From Liberiplasma sp046541015 (GTDB taxonomy: Bacteria; Bacillota_I; Bacilli_A; Izemoplasmatales; Izemoplasmataceae): DNA of 64,000 nucleotides. Of this stretch, positions 1 through 8,561 are shown one piece after another (position 1 is the first letter of the stretch; each line of letters opens with the position of its first letter). Position numbers and translations under genes: made by a program. A model generated the notes under the pieces. The model ran no database searches and was not told where the DNA came from. It worked only from the letters and a program-made list of their open reading frames with translations. Where the stretch lies: the NCBI GenBank assembly GCA_046541015.1, contig JBKHEA010000002.1, forward strand, positions 115,091 through 179,090. Direction: 5' to 3'.

Positions 1-1781
1 AACAAGCATTATTGCTTAAAACCGTTAAAGCACATAACGTTATCGATAAAACCGAGTTATTAAAAGTGTGTTCTGCATCGAATGCTTCATTAAATGCTCT
101 TTTAGATAAAGGACTCGTTAAAAAAGTTACTAGTGAAACGTATCGTGAAGTTAAATCATTGTTAGAACTAAAATCTAAAGTGATTACGTTAAATCCTGAA
201 CAAGAACACGCCGTAAAAGTTATCAAAGAAGCTTTCAATACTTCAGAAACTTTTTTACTACACGGCATAACTTCAAGTGGTAAAACTGAAGTTTATATAG
301 AACTTGCAAAAGAAGTGCTTAAACTAAGAAAAAGTGTGCTAATGCTTGTCCCAGAAATCAGCTTAACCCCATTATTAACGGCACGATTCAAAGCTGTATT
401 TGGTGATTTAGTCGCGGTATATCATAGTAAGTTATCTATAGGTGAACAGTATGATCAGTGGCGTAAAATAAAACAAGGCGATGCCTTTATTATGATTGGT
501 GCACGAAGTGCAATCTTTGCGCCAATGAAGTCCATTGGATTAATCATTATTGATGAAGAACATAGTGATTCATACATTCAAAAAGAGACCCCGTTTTATG
601 ACGCAAAAGCCATCGCAAAAATGCGTGCTAAAACCCATCATGCCCCACTCTTATTAGGTTCAGCAACGCCATCCGTTGATAGTTATTATCAAGCGCTTAA
701 TAAAGACTATACCTTATTAACCTTAACTCAGCGTGCTTTAGATGCTAAACTACCTAAAGTAGAAATCGTAGATATGAAAAAAGAATTTTTAAGAGGTAAT
801 AAATCTATTTTTTCAAAACAACTACAAGAAGCCATGCAAAAACGTTTAGAAAAAAACGAACAAACCCTCTTACTTATTAATAGAAGAGGTCATGCAAATT
901 TTGTGATTTGTAGAAGTTGTGGTCAAGCGATTAACTGTGAAAACTGTGATATAACTATGACTTATCATCATCATGATGAGTCATTAAAATGCCATTATTG
1001 TAATCATACGGTAAAGGTACCAACTGTCTGCCCAAACTGTCAAAGTCCTCATATTCGTTTTATGGGTTTAGGCAGTGAACAAGTTGAAGCAGCATTAAAA
1101 GCTTTATTTAAGGATGCAATAGTATACCGTATGGACAAAGATACGACAAGTCAAAAACTAGCTCATGAGAAAATATTAGAATCGTTTGAACACCATGGTG
1201 ATTTTTTAGTCGGTACACAAATGATTTCTAAAGGGTTAGATTTTGATCGTGTAACACTAGTAGGCGTATTAAGCGCCGATATGGCTTTACATATCCCAAG
1301 TTTTGATGCCAAAGAAGAAACCTTTAATCTTCTTACCCAAGTTTCTGGAAGAAGTGGTAGAAGAGATGTCTTAGGTGAAGTCATCATTCAGGCCTATGAT
1401 GCAACGCATCCTTTACTAAACCATATCAAAGATAATGATTATCATGCCTATATCCATGAAGAGTTAAATTTTAGGGAAAAAGCGATGATGCCACCATTTT
1501 TCCATGTAAAAAAAATTACAATTACCCACGCAAATGGGAATGAATCATACAAAAAAGCAACGCAGATTAAAACCATTCTTAGTAAGGAATTACCACAAAC
1601 ATTTAAAATTATTGGACCAGTAAAACCAAAGATTCATAAAATAAATAATCTTTACCGCACACATATCTTAGTTAAATATCATGATGAAACCCCATTACTT
1701 GAGCTTTTAAGCGCTATTAGTCAAAATTATGATTATAAAAACTTTGGGTTGATCATCACCGATGATATGAACTTGATTTAA
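1..1781 (+). CDS. priA: Primosomal protein N' (PriA helicase), 5'-truncated by the window edge
   Basis: PriA is the superfamily 2 DNA helicase that reloads the replisome at stalled forks. The reading frame is open to the left edge, so the true start lies outside. About 590 codons are visible against roughly 730-800 for the family, so the N-terminal DNA-binding part is mostly missing. Counting from the TTG at 12, the Walker A motif GITSSGKT is at residues 85-92 and the DEEH box at 181-184. A zinc-binding block of paired CxxC motifs follows at about residues 300-345. The late helicase motifs GTQMISKG and QVSGRSGR are intact. It is followed 11 bases later by fmt, the usual Firmicutes order. Confidence 0.96.
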   Translation, partial: QALLLKTVKAHNVIDKTELLKVCSASNASLNALLDKGLVKKVTSETYREVKSLLELKSKVITLNPEQEHAVKVIKEAFNTSETFLLHGITSSGKTEVYIELAKEVLKLRKSVLMLVPEISLTPLLTARFKAVFGDLVAVYHSKLSIGEQYDQWRKIKQGDAFIMIGARSAIFAPMKSIGLIIIDEEHSDSYIQKETPFYDAKAIAKMRAKTHHAPLLLGSATPSVDSYYQALNKDYTLLTLTQRALDAKLPKVEIVDMKKEFLRGNKSIFSKQLQEAMQKRLEKNEQTLLLINRRGHANFVICRSCGQAINCENCDITMTYHHHDESLKCHYCNHTVKVPTVCPNCQSPHIRFMGLGSEQVEAALKALFKDAIVYRMDKDTTSQKLAHEKILESFEHHGDFLVGTQMISKGLDFDRVTLVGVLSADMALHIPSFDAKEETFNLLTQVSGRSGRRDVLGEVIIQAYDATHPLLNHIKDNDYHAYIHEELNFREKAMMPPFFHVKKITITHANGNESYKKATQIKTILSKELPQTFKIIGPVKPKIHKINNLYRTHILVKYHDETPLLELLSAISQNYDYKNFGLIITDDMNLI

Positions 1782-1792
1782 GGAGGCAAATT

Positions 1793-2725
1793 ATGAATAT
1801 TGTATTTATGGGAACCCCAGAATTTAGTGTTCCAATCTTAGAAGCTTTAATCAAACAATATGAAGTAACATTAGTCGTCACGCAACCTGATAAAATCGTT
1901 GGAAGAAAAAAAACGTTGACACATAGTCCTATAAAAAAAGTGGCTTTAGAACATAACATTGAAGTATTTCAACCTAAGTCAATCAAAAAAGACTATGAGC
2001 GTGTCTTAGAAGTTAACCCAGATTTAATTATTACTGCAGCATACGGGCAAATTATACCAGAAGTCTTACTAAATGCCCCAAAACTTAAAGCCATCAACGT
2101 GCATGCTTCTTTACTCCCAAAATATAGGGGTGGTGCCCCAATTCAGCGGGCAATTATGAATCATGAATCCTCTACCGGTGTAACGATTATGTACATGAGT
2201 AAAGCGATGGATGCAGGGGATATCATCGCTCAAGAAAGTTTGAGCATAAAACCAAAAGAAACAGGAGAAAGTTTATTTAATAAACTATCTATATTAGGCC
2301 GTGATTTACTGATGAAAACACTACCTTCTATCATAAATCAAACCAATCAACGCTTTAAGCAAGATCCAAGCTTAGTAAGCTATGCCCCAATCATTAAACC
2401 AAGTGAAGAATGGTTAGACTTTAGATTAGATGCAAACGATTTAGAGGCAAAGGTACGCGCTTTTTACAAAGAACCCAATACCTATACAACACTTGATGGG
2501 TTAAAATTAAAAGTTATTAAGGCAGAATCCTTAAAAGAAAACCTTTCTGATGAAGCTGGTGTTATTACAAAAATAGATAAACAAGGAATTAAAATTCAAT
2601 GTGGTAATGGCACTTTAGTGGTGACTTACCTACAACTAGAATCTAAAAAAGCCATGACATCTATAGACTTTATGAACGGTTTAGGAAGAAACATGTTAAA
2701 AGTAGGGAAAAAACTCGGTTGTTAA
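1793..2725 (+). CDS. fmt: Methionyl-tRNA formyltransferase
   Basis: The enzyme formylates initiator Met-tRNA using 10-formyl-tetrahydrofolate. At 310 aa it is a typical length. The formyl-transferase core carries N102 and H104 (in NVHASLLPKYRGGAP) and D140 (in MDAGD), which match the catalytic Asn-His-Asp triad of the family with a constant offset. A C-terminal tRNA-binding domain follows. The ATG at 1793 sits behind a strong AAGGAGG, 11 bases after priA, so the two are likely cotranscribed. It needs folate, which fits with the folT gene further along the window. Confidence 0.97.
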   Translation: MNIVFMGTPEFSVPILEALIKQYEVTLVVTQPDKIVGRKKTLTHSPIKKVALEHNIEVFQPKSIKKDYERVLEVNPDLIITAAYGQIIPEVLLNAPKLKAINVHASLLPKYRGGAPIQRAIMNHESSTGVTIMYMSKAMDAGDIIAQESLSIKPKETGESLFNKLSILGRDLLMKTLPSIINQTNQRFKQDPSLVSYAPIIKPSEEWLDFRLDANDLEAKVRAFYKEPNTYTTLDGLKLKVIKAESLKENLSDEAGVITKIDKQGIKIQCGNGTLVVTYLQLESKKAMTSIDFMNGLGRNMLKVGKKLGC

Positions 2726-2746
2726 GCCGTTTATTAATTATCGTCA

Positions 2747-2775
2747 TTTAACTTTACTAAAAAAAATGATATAAT
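2747..2775 (+). promoter_or_regulatory. Predicted sigma-A promoter of the yutG-like gene
   Basis: TTTAAC (2747-2752) and TATAAT (2770-2775) are separated by 17 bases and lie about 30 bases upstream of the ATG at 2808. Confidence 0.6.
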
Positions 2776-2807
2776 AGACTATCAATTTAGACAAAGGAGA
2801 TTTTATA

Positions 2808-3365
2808 ATGAAACCACGTGCTTTATATAACCGCGATGAGATGTTAAGAATGAACGTAGAAACTTTAAAAAATCGTGGGGTCACGGTAGCTGATATCGCA
2901 GATATCGCCTATCAACAACAATCAAAATGGAGTGATGATATATCCATGGTTGATTGTATTGAATCGGTTGAAAAGATTTTATCTTTAAGAGACACATTTC
3001 ATATTTTACAGTTAGGCGTTGAAATTGATCGTCTCACAGAAGAAAATTTAATCAAAGAACCTATTAGAGAAATCTTACATACAGATTTAGGCATGTTTGG
3101 AATCGATGAATTATTTGGCTTAGAAATTGCTGGATTATATGGTACCATTGGTAAAACCAATTTTGGTGACATTGATGTTAATAAGCCCTTAATCGTTGGA
3201 AAACTTAATCATGATGGTAAAGGCGATCAACCGATGTGCCATACCTTCTTAGATGATATCGTAGGAGCAGTTGCAGCTGCAGCATCGACACGTGTTGCCC
3301 AAGTTGTTAATGAAGAAGAAGCAAAAAAAGATCCATCATATGAGGCGATCAAACTCGATATTTAG
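2808..3365 (+). CDS. YutG/PgpA-like phosphatidylglycerophosphatase A family protein
   Basis: This 185-aa protein resembles Bacillus YutG, which belongs to the PgpA phosphatidylglycerophosphatase family. The family removes phosphate from phosphatidylglycerol phosphate. The supporting pattern is an N-terminal helical segment (ETLKNRGVTVADIADIAY), then ELDR-like (EIDRLTEE), GIDE, YGTIGKTNFG and CHTFLDDIVGAVAAAAS. Unlike E. coli PgpA it has no obvious membrane segments. It has its own promoter and an AAGGAG ribosome site. Assignment to the family is from recognised sequence patterns; the actual substrate is inferred. Confidence 0.75.
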   Translation: MKPRALYNRDEMLRMNVETLKNRGVTVADIADIAYQQQSKWSDDISMVDCIESVEKILSLRDTFHILQLGVEIDRLTEENLIKEPIREILHTDLGMFGIDELFGLEIAGLYGTIGKTNFGDIDVNKPLIVGKLNHDGKGDQPMCHTFLDDIVGAVAAAASTRVAQVVNEEEAKKDPSYEAIKLDI

Positions 3366-3379
3366 TAGGATGTGAAACA

Positions 3380-4930
3380 ATGGCTAAGCATGAAAAGAAC
3401 CTAGACGATTTTTTTAAAAAAGCCGATAAAGATCCTAAAGAATTAAAGGAATATGTGGAAAAATCAAGTCAAGGGTATGACCCAAATCGTACCACAAAAC
3501 TTGATAAAATTGCCATGTTCTTTAAACACACAGCGGATCGATTAAAAGCCTTTCAAACCCCAAAAGATCAAAAAGATAAAAGTGAATCTACATTTAGAAG
3601 ACGTTTAAGAATCGTTTATAAACGTATTTTTAAACGTGCTGCAGATAAGTTCAACTTTGAGGCTGGTGTCGATATTTTAGATGAAACCAGTGTTTTATAC
3701 CGAAGAAACAAAGTCATTAAGAATATATTACTGATTACCAATATTGTGTTTTTAATCTTTACCCTCATTGGCAATCAACAACCTAATTATATCGTCATCT
3801 TTGGATTTGGGATTGTCATGTTTACCATCAATAGAACACTAAAAAGTATTATTAACGAAAAACCAAGAACCCTTCTAAAACAACAAATGGCAATGTATAT
3901 TGCTAGTGTCTATATCATTTTAGCCTCATTTGCGGTTTATATTAAGTTGCGTGTTGGTATTGGCGCATCAGTAGATACAGCTGACTTTTCTATCACCCAA
4001 GCAGGGTATGTTTTAATCTACTTTGCGCTTGTGGTTATCGCGTTATATCAAGATGCCAATCTACTTAGAATTTTATTTAAGTGGGTATTGGTATTAATGA
4101 CTGTAATCCATGTCATCATCATGCATCCACTTTACTTAGAAGCGGATTCCTTAGAAGGATTATATAATTATTTGGTTTTTGAAAGTCCTAATGTATTAGT
4201 GGATATCATTTTAAGAACCTTGGTCTTAATCATATTTAATATCGCTTTATATTCAAGTGTCGCAATTGGAGAAATGATGAATGATAAGCGTAAAGAAGAA
4301 CTCGTCAAACGCCGCGATATGGAAACTGACTTTAAAGCCGTAGTTGGTGATGTATTTGATGTTATCAGCGTATTTAATTCACACAGCCTAGTTGAAGATA
4401 GCAAGAGTGCGCATCGTGTCGCTGAAATTGCCTCTAGATTAGGTAATGTCTTAGGACTAAGTCCTAATGTATGTACAGAAATCTTTGAATATTCAAAAAT
4501 TCATGTTGATCGTGTCAAAGATCTATCGATTATAGAATATGAAAATAAAGATGTTTTAAATGAACGCGATTATCAGATTATTAGAGAAAAAACCATTTTA
4601 GGTAGTATCATTATTAAAAGACTTCAATTAAATCAAAAAAGTGAAGATATTATTCGCGCGCATTTTGAAAAAACTGTTGACCGCAGTTTTACTGAGCGTA
4701 TGAAAAAAATACAACGCAGCCAGGAAGGTCAAATTATATTACTGGCGGAAATGTATGAAATTTTAAGACAATCAAGAAACTATAAAACGGAGTTAACCCA
4801 TAAAAGAGCTATCGAGTTAATTGAACTAGAGTTCAAAGAATATTTTGAACCATATATCTTAGATCGATTCTTAAAATATGCATCAGAATTTGAAGATTAT
4901 TATCAACGATTTAAGTTAAAAACATTCTAA
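3380..4930 (+). CDS. Membrane protein with a degenerate HD-GYP-like cytoplasmic domain
   Basis: This 516-aa protein has a charged N-terminus of about 110 residues, five or six hydrophobic segments (about residues 110-300), and a C-terminal domain of about 200 residues. That domain follows the HD-GYP layout. SAHRVAEIASRLGNVLGLSP corresponds to the first helix pair, the segment around SKIHVDRVKD takes the place of the HDIGK motif, HFEKTVDRSF takes that of the HHE and GYP stretch, and AEMYEILRQSRNYK matches the VADVFDALTSDRPYK region. The metal-binding HD pair and the GYP triplet are not conserved, so cyclic-dinucleotide hydrolysis is unlikely. It starts 14 bases after the yutG-like gene and ends at a clear terminator. 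Function unknown; possibly a sensor or scaffold. Confidence 0.7.
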   Translation: MAKHEKNLDDFFKKADKDPKELKEYVEKSSQGYDPNRTTKLDKIAMFFKHTADRLKAFQTPKDQKDKSESTFRRRLRIVYKRIFKRAADKFNFEAGVDILDETSVLYRRNKVIKNILLITNIVFLIFTLIGNQQPNYIVIFGFGIVMFTINRTLKSIINEKPRTLLKQQMAMYIASVYIILASFAVYIKLRVGIGASVDTADFSITQAGYVLIYFALVVIALYQDANLLRILFKWVLVLMTVIHVIIMHPLYLEADSLEGLYNYLVFESPNVLVDIILRTLVLIIFNIALYSSVAIGEMMNDKRKEELVKRRDMETDFKAVVGDVFDVISVFNSHSLVEDSKSAHRVAEIASRLGNVLGLSPNVCTEIFEYSKIHVDRVKDLSIIEYENKDVLNERDYQIIREKTILGSIIIKRLQLNQKSEDIIRAHFEKTVDRSFTERMKKIQRSQEGQIILLAEMYEILRQSRNYKTELTHKRAIELIELEFKEYFEPYILDRFLKYASEFEDYYQRFKLKTF

Positions 4931-4952
4931 AAAAACTATACCTAATCCCCCT

Positions 4953-4983
4953 AAAAAAAAGTGTGAAAATTCACACTTTTTTT
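4953..4983 (+). terminator. Rho-independent terminator after the HD-GYP-like gene
   Basis: GTGTGA and TCACAC form the core of a stem extended by A/T pairs, with loop AAAT and a run of seven T. It ends the priA-side transcription before the glutamate operon. Confidence 0.85.
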
Positions 4984-5010
4984 AATCCAATTAGTATACG
5001 AACAGAAAGT

Positions 5011-5025
5011 TTGTAAGCGTTTTTA
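5011..5025 (+). promoter_or_regulatory. Candidate cre (CcpA) site upstream of the glm promoter
   Basis: TTGTAAGCGTTTTTA matches 14 of 15 positions of the catabolite-response consensus WTGNAANCGNWNNCW. It lies about 20 bases upstream of the predicted -35 box. A related half match, TTAAGCGTTTTCA, lies just downstream of the -10 box (about 5082-5094). Confidence 0.45.
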
Positions 5026-5043
5026 TATTTTTCGGAAAAAGGC

Positions 5044-5071
5044 TTGATTATTTGAAGAATCGGAGTATAAT
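5044..5071 (+). promoter_or_regulatory. Predicted sigma-A promoter of the glutamate fermentation operon
   Basis: TTGATT (5044-5049) and TATAAT (5066-5071) are 16 bases apart. Transcription would start near 5079, giving a leader of about 200 nt before glmS. Confidence 0.65.
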
Positions 5072-5125
5072 AAAAAATGTGTTAAGCGTTTTCAAAAAAA
5101 ATATAAAATATTTGAGGGTAAGACG

Positions 5126-5218
5126 ATGATTTGCACACTAACGAAAATCAACAATACGTCTTTTTGCCTTGCCGTTTCACCTAGAAACGACACCTGTTTT
5201 TTGCACACTAAAAATTAA
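5126..5218 (+). CDS. Possible 30-aa leader peptide in the glm leader
   Basis: An ATG at 5126 follows GAGGG with 7 bases spacing and opens a 30-codon frame ending in TAA at 5216-5218. It has Cys codons at positions 3, 14 and 24, five Thr and four Asn. It overlaps the predicted hairpins, so translation could change leader folding. It could equally be a chance frame in a structured RNA; there is no homology to support it. Confidence 0.25.
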   Translation: MICTLTKINNTSFCLAVSPRNDTCFLHTKN

Positions 5219-5222
5219 AGAT

Positions 5223-5250
5223 AAAAGGATATGAAAAGTATCCTTTTTGT
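5223..5250 (+). terminator. Terminator or attenuator hairpin before glmS
   Basis: AAAAGGATA (5223-5231) pairs perfectly with TATCCTTTT (5239-5247), followed by a short T run. It sits only 35 bases upstream of the glmS ATG and downstream of the promoter, so it would act as an attenuator rather than end an upstream transcript. Confidence 0.7.
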
Positions 5251-5285
5251 TGTTTAAAGAGAAAAATTTGAAAAGGGGTTATCAA

Positions 5286-5690
5286 ATGAAAACTGTGGTT
5301 ATTGGAGTAATTGGGGCAGATGTTCATGCTGTTGGGAATAAGATCATTGAGCATGTTTTAACTGAGCATGGCTATAATGTTGTTAATATAGGGGTTTTAA
5401 GTAGTCAAGAAGATTTTATTAATGCTGCCATTGAAACGAATGCTGAAGCAATTTTAGTTTCATCTTTATATGGTCATGGAGAAATAGATTGTAAGTATAT
5501 GAGAGAAAATTGTGATGAAGCAGGATTATCCCATGTTAAGTTATATGTTGGTGGCAATATCGTTGTAGGGAAACAAGATTTTAAAGAAGTAGAACAGCGA
5601 TTTAAAAAAATGGGCTTTGACCGAGTATACCCACCTGGTACAAATATTGAACATGCGGTTAAAGACTTAAGAGAGGATTTGGGTGAATAA
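5286..5690 (+). CDS. glmS: Methylaspartate (glutamate) mutase, sigma/S subunit
   Basis: This is the small B12-binding subunit of adenosylcobalamin-dependent glutamate mutase, which rearranges L-glutamate to (2S,3S)-3-methylaspartate. The protein has 134 aa against about 137 in clostridia. The cobalamin signature is complete: DVHAVG at residues 12-17 with H14 as the lower cobalt ligand, SSL at 59-61 and GG at 89-90. I chose the ATG at 5286, behind AAAAGGGG, over an upstream TTG at 5247, because residues before it are not family-like and that start lies inside the terminator hairpin. It overlaps glmL by one base. Confidence 0.96.
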   Translation: MKTVVIGVIGADVHAVGNKIIEHVLTEHGYNVVNIGVLSSQEDFINAAIETNAEAILVSSLYGHGEIDCKYMRENCDEAGLSHVKLYVGGNIVVGKQDFKEVEQRFKKMGFDRVYPPGTNIEHAVKDLREDLGE

Positions 5691-7066
5691 TGAGCGTACA
5701 CCTTCTTGTTGATTTTGGATCTACATACACGAAAATTACCGCCGTTGATATCGAACAAGAAAAACTCATAGGCACTTCAAAAGCGATGACAACTGTCAAA
5801 ACTAATGTCTTAGATGGGTTCAATTTAGCGCTCGAAAAACTTCATATATCTTATCCTGATATGGGAAGTGTTACGGGTATTTCAGCATGTTCAAGTGCCG
5901 CAGGTGGCTTAAAGATGGCTGCGATTGGTTTAGTTGAAGAATTAACAGTAGAAGCCGCAAAAAGAGCATGTTTAGGTGCAGGTGCCCTAGTTAACTTAGT
6001 TTTTTCTCATCATCTAAGTCGTAAAGAAATCAAACAATTAAAAAGTGCAGATATTGACATTATCTTACTGGCTGGTGGCACAGATGGTGGCAACAAAGAA
6101 TGTATTATTCATAACGCGAAAAAACTAAAAGATGCAAAACTCAATAAACCAATCATAGTTGCAGGCAATAAAGATGCACAAGATGAAATCGAAGAAATTT
6201 TTGAAGATTCAGAAACAGAATATTATATTGTTGATAATGTTATGCCTAAATTAAAACAACTAAATGTTAAAGAAGCTAAAAGTATTATTAGACAAATATT
6301 TATTACAAAAATTATCGAAGCAAAAGGCATCAAAAAAGCGGAAGAAAAAACCGGTGAAATTATTATGCCAACGCCCGAATCTGTGTTGCTTGCGGCTGAA
6401 CTTTTAGCCAAAGGCTATGAAGATATTGAGGGGTATGGAGAACTCATGGTGATTGATGTTGGTGGCGCAACAACGGATGTTCATACGATAGGAGAAGGTT
6501 TTCCTAAACGAAGTGAAGTTATCTTTAAAGGTTTACAAGAACCTTTTGCCAAACGAACGGTAGAAGGCGATTTAGGCATGCGCTATAGTGCTAATGCTTT
6601 ATTAAGTTTGGTCTCACCTTATGAATTTAAACAATATTATGGGTATGATTCTGATATTGAAACGAAAGCTAAAAAACGCCATGACCATGTTGATTATTTA
6701 CCTGACAGTGAAGAAGAAAAAGCTTTTGATAACGCCTTAGCAAGGATTTGTTGTGACTATTCAATGAGTCGTCATGTTGGTCATGTTGAAGTTGTTTATA
6801 CCCCCTTAGGAAACATGTATTATCAAACCGGTAAAGATTTAACTGATATTAAATATGTCATCGGCACGGGTGGCGTTTTAATTAATAACGAAGATGCAAA
6901 AGAAATATTAAAAGAAGTCAACCATAAAGTCGATAAAAAATTAGAACTAAGACCGGCTGATCCAACGTTCTTAATTGATCGAAAATATATATTATCAGCC
7001 ATGGGATTATTATCTCAAAAATACCCAAGATTAGCGATAAAACTTATGAAAGAACACCTTGTATAG
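5690..7066 (+). CDS. glmL: Glutamate mutase reactivating factor/chaperone GlmL (MutL)
   Basis: GlmL is an ATPase of the actin/Hsp70 (ASKHA) fold that reactivates B12-inactivated glutamate mutase. The 458-aa protein opens with the phosphate-1 motif VDFGSTYTKITAVD, has a second phosphate motif at VIDVGGATTDVHT (about residue 255) and an adenosine-site IGTGGVL near residue 390. It lies between the two mutase subunits, as in Clostridium tetanomorphum. TAA of glmS and ATG of glmL share one base, so translation is coupled. Confidence 0.95.
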   Translation: MSVHLLVDFGSTYTKITAVDIEQEKLIGTSKAMTTVKTNVLDGFNLALEKLHISYPDMGSVTGISACSSAAGGLKMAAIGLVEELTVEAAKRACLGAGALVNLVFSHHLSRKEIKQLKSADIDIILLAGGTDGGNKECIIHNAKKLKDAKLNKPIIVAGNKDAQDEIEEIFEDSETEYYIVDNVMPKLKQLNVKEAKSIIRQIFITKIIEAKGIKKAEEKTGEIIMPTPESVLLAAELLAKGYEDIEGYGELMVIDVGGATTDVHTIGEGFPKRSEVIFKGLQEPFAKRTVEGDLGMRYSANALLSLVSPYEFKQYYGYDSDIETKAKKRHDHVDYLPDSEEEKAFDNALARICCDYSMSRHVGHVEVVYTPLGNMYYQTGKDLTDIKYVIGTGGVLINNEDAKEILKEVNHKVDKKLELRPADPTFLIDRKYILSAMGLLSQKYPRLAIKLMKEHLV

Positions 7067-7076
7067 GAGGCCAAGT

Positions 7077-8561
7077 ATGATAACAAACAAGAAAATTCCT
7101 TGGGAAGAGTTTTTAAAAAAACGTGAACAAATTCTAATGCACTGGGAAACAGGAAGTAGCCCACTATTAGATTTAGATAAAGCGGTCGAATCATTAAAAA
7201 GTGTTCCTGATCACAAAAATTTTGCAAAAAAACTTCGTTATGCAAAAGAAAACGGTATTACTATGATTCAACCAAGAGCTGGCGTTGCCTTGCTTAATGA
7301 ACACATTAAACTCTTGAAGTTTTTAGAAGATATTGGACAAGCAGATTTTTTACCATCGACCATCGATTCATACACCAGACAAAACCGTTACCAAAATGCT
7401 CAAGATGGCATTAAAGAATCAGAAAAAGTCGGACGTAGTTTATTAAATGGCTTTCCTGCTGTAAATTACGGTGTTGAAGGCTGTAAAAAAGTTCTTGATC
7501 AAATCAATAATCCTGTCCAAGCACGCCATGGGACACCCGATGCGCGTTTACTCACTGAAATTATACACGCAGCTGGGTGGACAAGTAATGAAGGCGGCGG
7601 GATTTCATATAATATTCCTTATGCGAAAAATATCGGGCTAGAAGATACCATTAGATACTGGCAATATTGTGATCGTCTAGTTGGTTATTATGCCGAACAA
7701 GGTATTGAAATTAACCGTGAACCTTATGGCCCTTTAACAGGAACGTTAGTCCCGCCTTCTATTTCTCATACCGTTGCAATCATCGAAGCGATTTTGGCAG
7801 CTGAACAAGGTGTAAAAAACATCACAGTAGGGTATGGACAAGGGGGTAATATCAATCAAGATATTGCGGCACTTCAAACTCTTGATGAACTTACGAATTA
7901 CTATCTAAAACTTTTCGGTTATAACGATATTTATGTTACTACTGTATTTCATCAATGGATGGGTGGTTTCCCTCAAGATGAGGCATCGTCTATGGGTTTA
8001 ATTAGCTTAGCATCGACAGTAGCAACCCTTGGAAAAGCAACGAAAATGATTACGAAATCTCCCCATGAATCTCAGGGTGTTCCAACTATGGAAGCCAACG
8101 CAGAAGGGTTAAGAGCCTCTAAAATTATCACGAAGCTTTTACGCGATCAAAGCTATCCAAACTCAAAAGAACTTAAAAAAGAAAAAGAACTGATTAAAGA
8201 AGAAGTTAAATCTTTGATGACTGCGATTGTAAAAGCAGGTAAAGGTGATTTAGCAATGGGTGCTGTATCCGCGTTTAAACTTGGCATTATTGATATTCCT
8301 TTTGCCCCAAGTGAAATGAACGCTGGGAAAATTTTACCTGCTCGAGATGCGCATGGAAATATCCGTGTTTTAGAATTTGGTAATTTAGCCTTTTCTGATG
8401 ACATTAAAGCCATTCATAAAGAAGCTTTAAAAGAACGTGCGAAGTTAGAAAATAGAAAAGTGTCATTTCAAATGACCATTGATGATGTGTATGCTGTAAG
8501 TCAAGGTATCTTAGTAGGGAAGCCACAAATAAAGGAGAATCCATTAAATGAAAATCATTGA
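7077..8561 (+). CDS. glmE: Methylaspartate (glutamate) mutase, epsilon/E subunit
   Basis: This is the catalytic TIM-barrel subunit of glutamate mutase, working with GlmS and adenosylcobalamin. The protein is 494 aa from the ATG at 7077, which sits 6 bases behind a perfect AGGAGG (7065-7070); family members are about 483 aa. Conserved stretches include MIQPRAGVALL, PSTIDSYTRQNRY, NGFPAVNYG, RHGTPDARLL and FHQWMGGFPQDEA. It ends with TGA at 8559-8561 and overlaps the next start by 14 bases, which supports TGA as a true stop. Confidence 0.97.
   Translation: MITNKKIPWEEFLKKREQILMHWETGSSPLLDLDKAVESLKSVPDHKNFAKKLRYAKENGITMIQPRAGVALLNEHIKLLKFLEDIGQADFLPSTIDSYTRQNRYQNAQDGIKESEKVGRSLLNGFPAVNYGVEGCKKVLDQINNPVQARHGTPDARLLTEIIHAAGWTSNEGGGISYNIPYAKNIGLEDTIRYWQYCDRLVGYYAEQGIEINREPYGPLTGTLVPPSISHTVAIIEAILAAEQGVKNITVGYGQGGNINQDIAALQTLDELTNYYLKLFGYNDIYVTTVFHQWMGGFPQDEASSMGLISLASTVATLGKATKMITKSPHESQGVPTMEANAEGLRASKIITKLLRDQSYPNSKELKKEKELIKEEVKSLMTAIVKAGKGDLAMGAVSAFKLGIIDIPFAPSEMNAGKILPARDAHGNIRVLEFGNLAFSDDIKAIHKEALKERAKLENRKVSFQMTIDDVYAVSQGILVGKPQIKENPLNENH

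Larger units (their letters stand above)
5079..5285 (+). promoter_or_regulatory. Structured leader RNA upstream of glmS (attenuator or riboswitch candidate)
   Basis: The 355-base gap 4931-5285 holds a terminator, the promoter and this leader. AAGACG (5120-5125) pairs with CGTCTT (5157-5162), and inside it TGATTT (5127-5132) pairs with AAATCA (5145-5150). CGTTTC (5173-5178) pairs with GAAACG (5184-5189). A 12-base direct repeat TTTGCACACTAA occurs at 5130-5141 and 5200-5211. The leader ends in a terminator hairpin just before the glmS ribosome site. I do not recognise a known riboswitch class; the B12 box expected of a cobalamin riboswitch is absent. Confidence 0.5.

Noticed and set aside
5079..5285. 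Cobalamin riboswitch before glmS
   Set aside because: Expected because glutamate mutase uses B12, but I do not find the conserved B12 box or its surrounding core.
5247..5285. Upstream TTG start for glmS
   Set aside because: The TTG lies in the terminator stem, has no ribosome site, and the added residues do not match the family. ATG 5286 has a good ribosome site.
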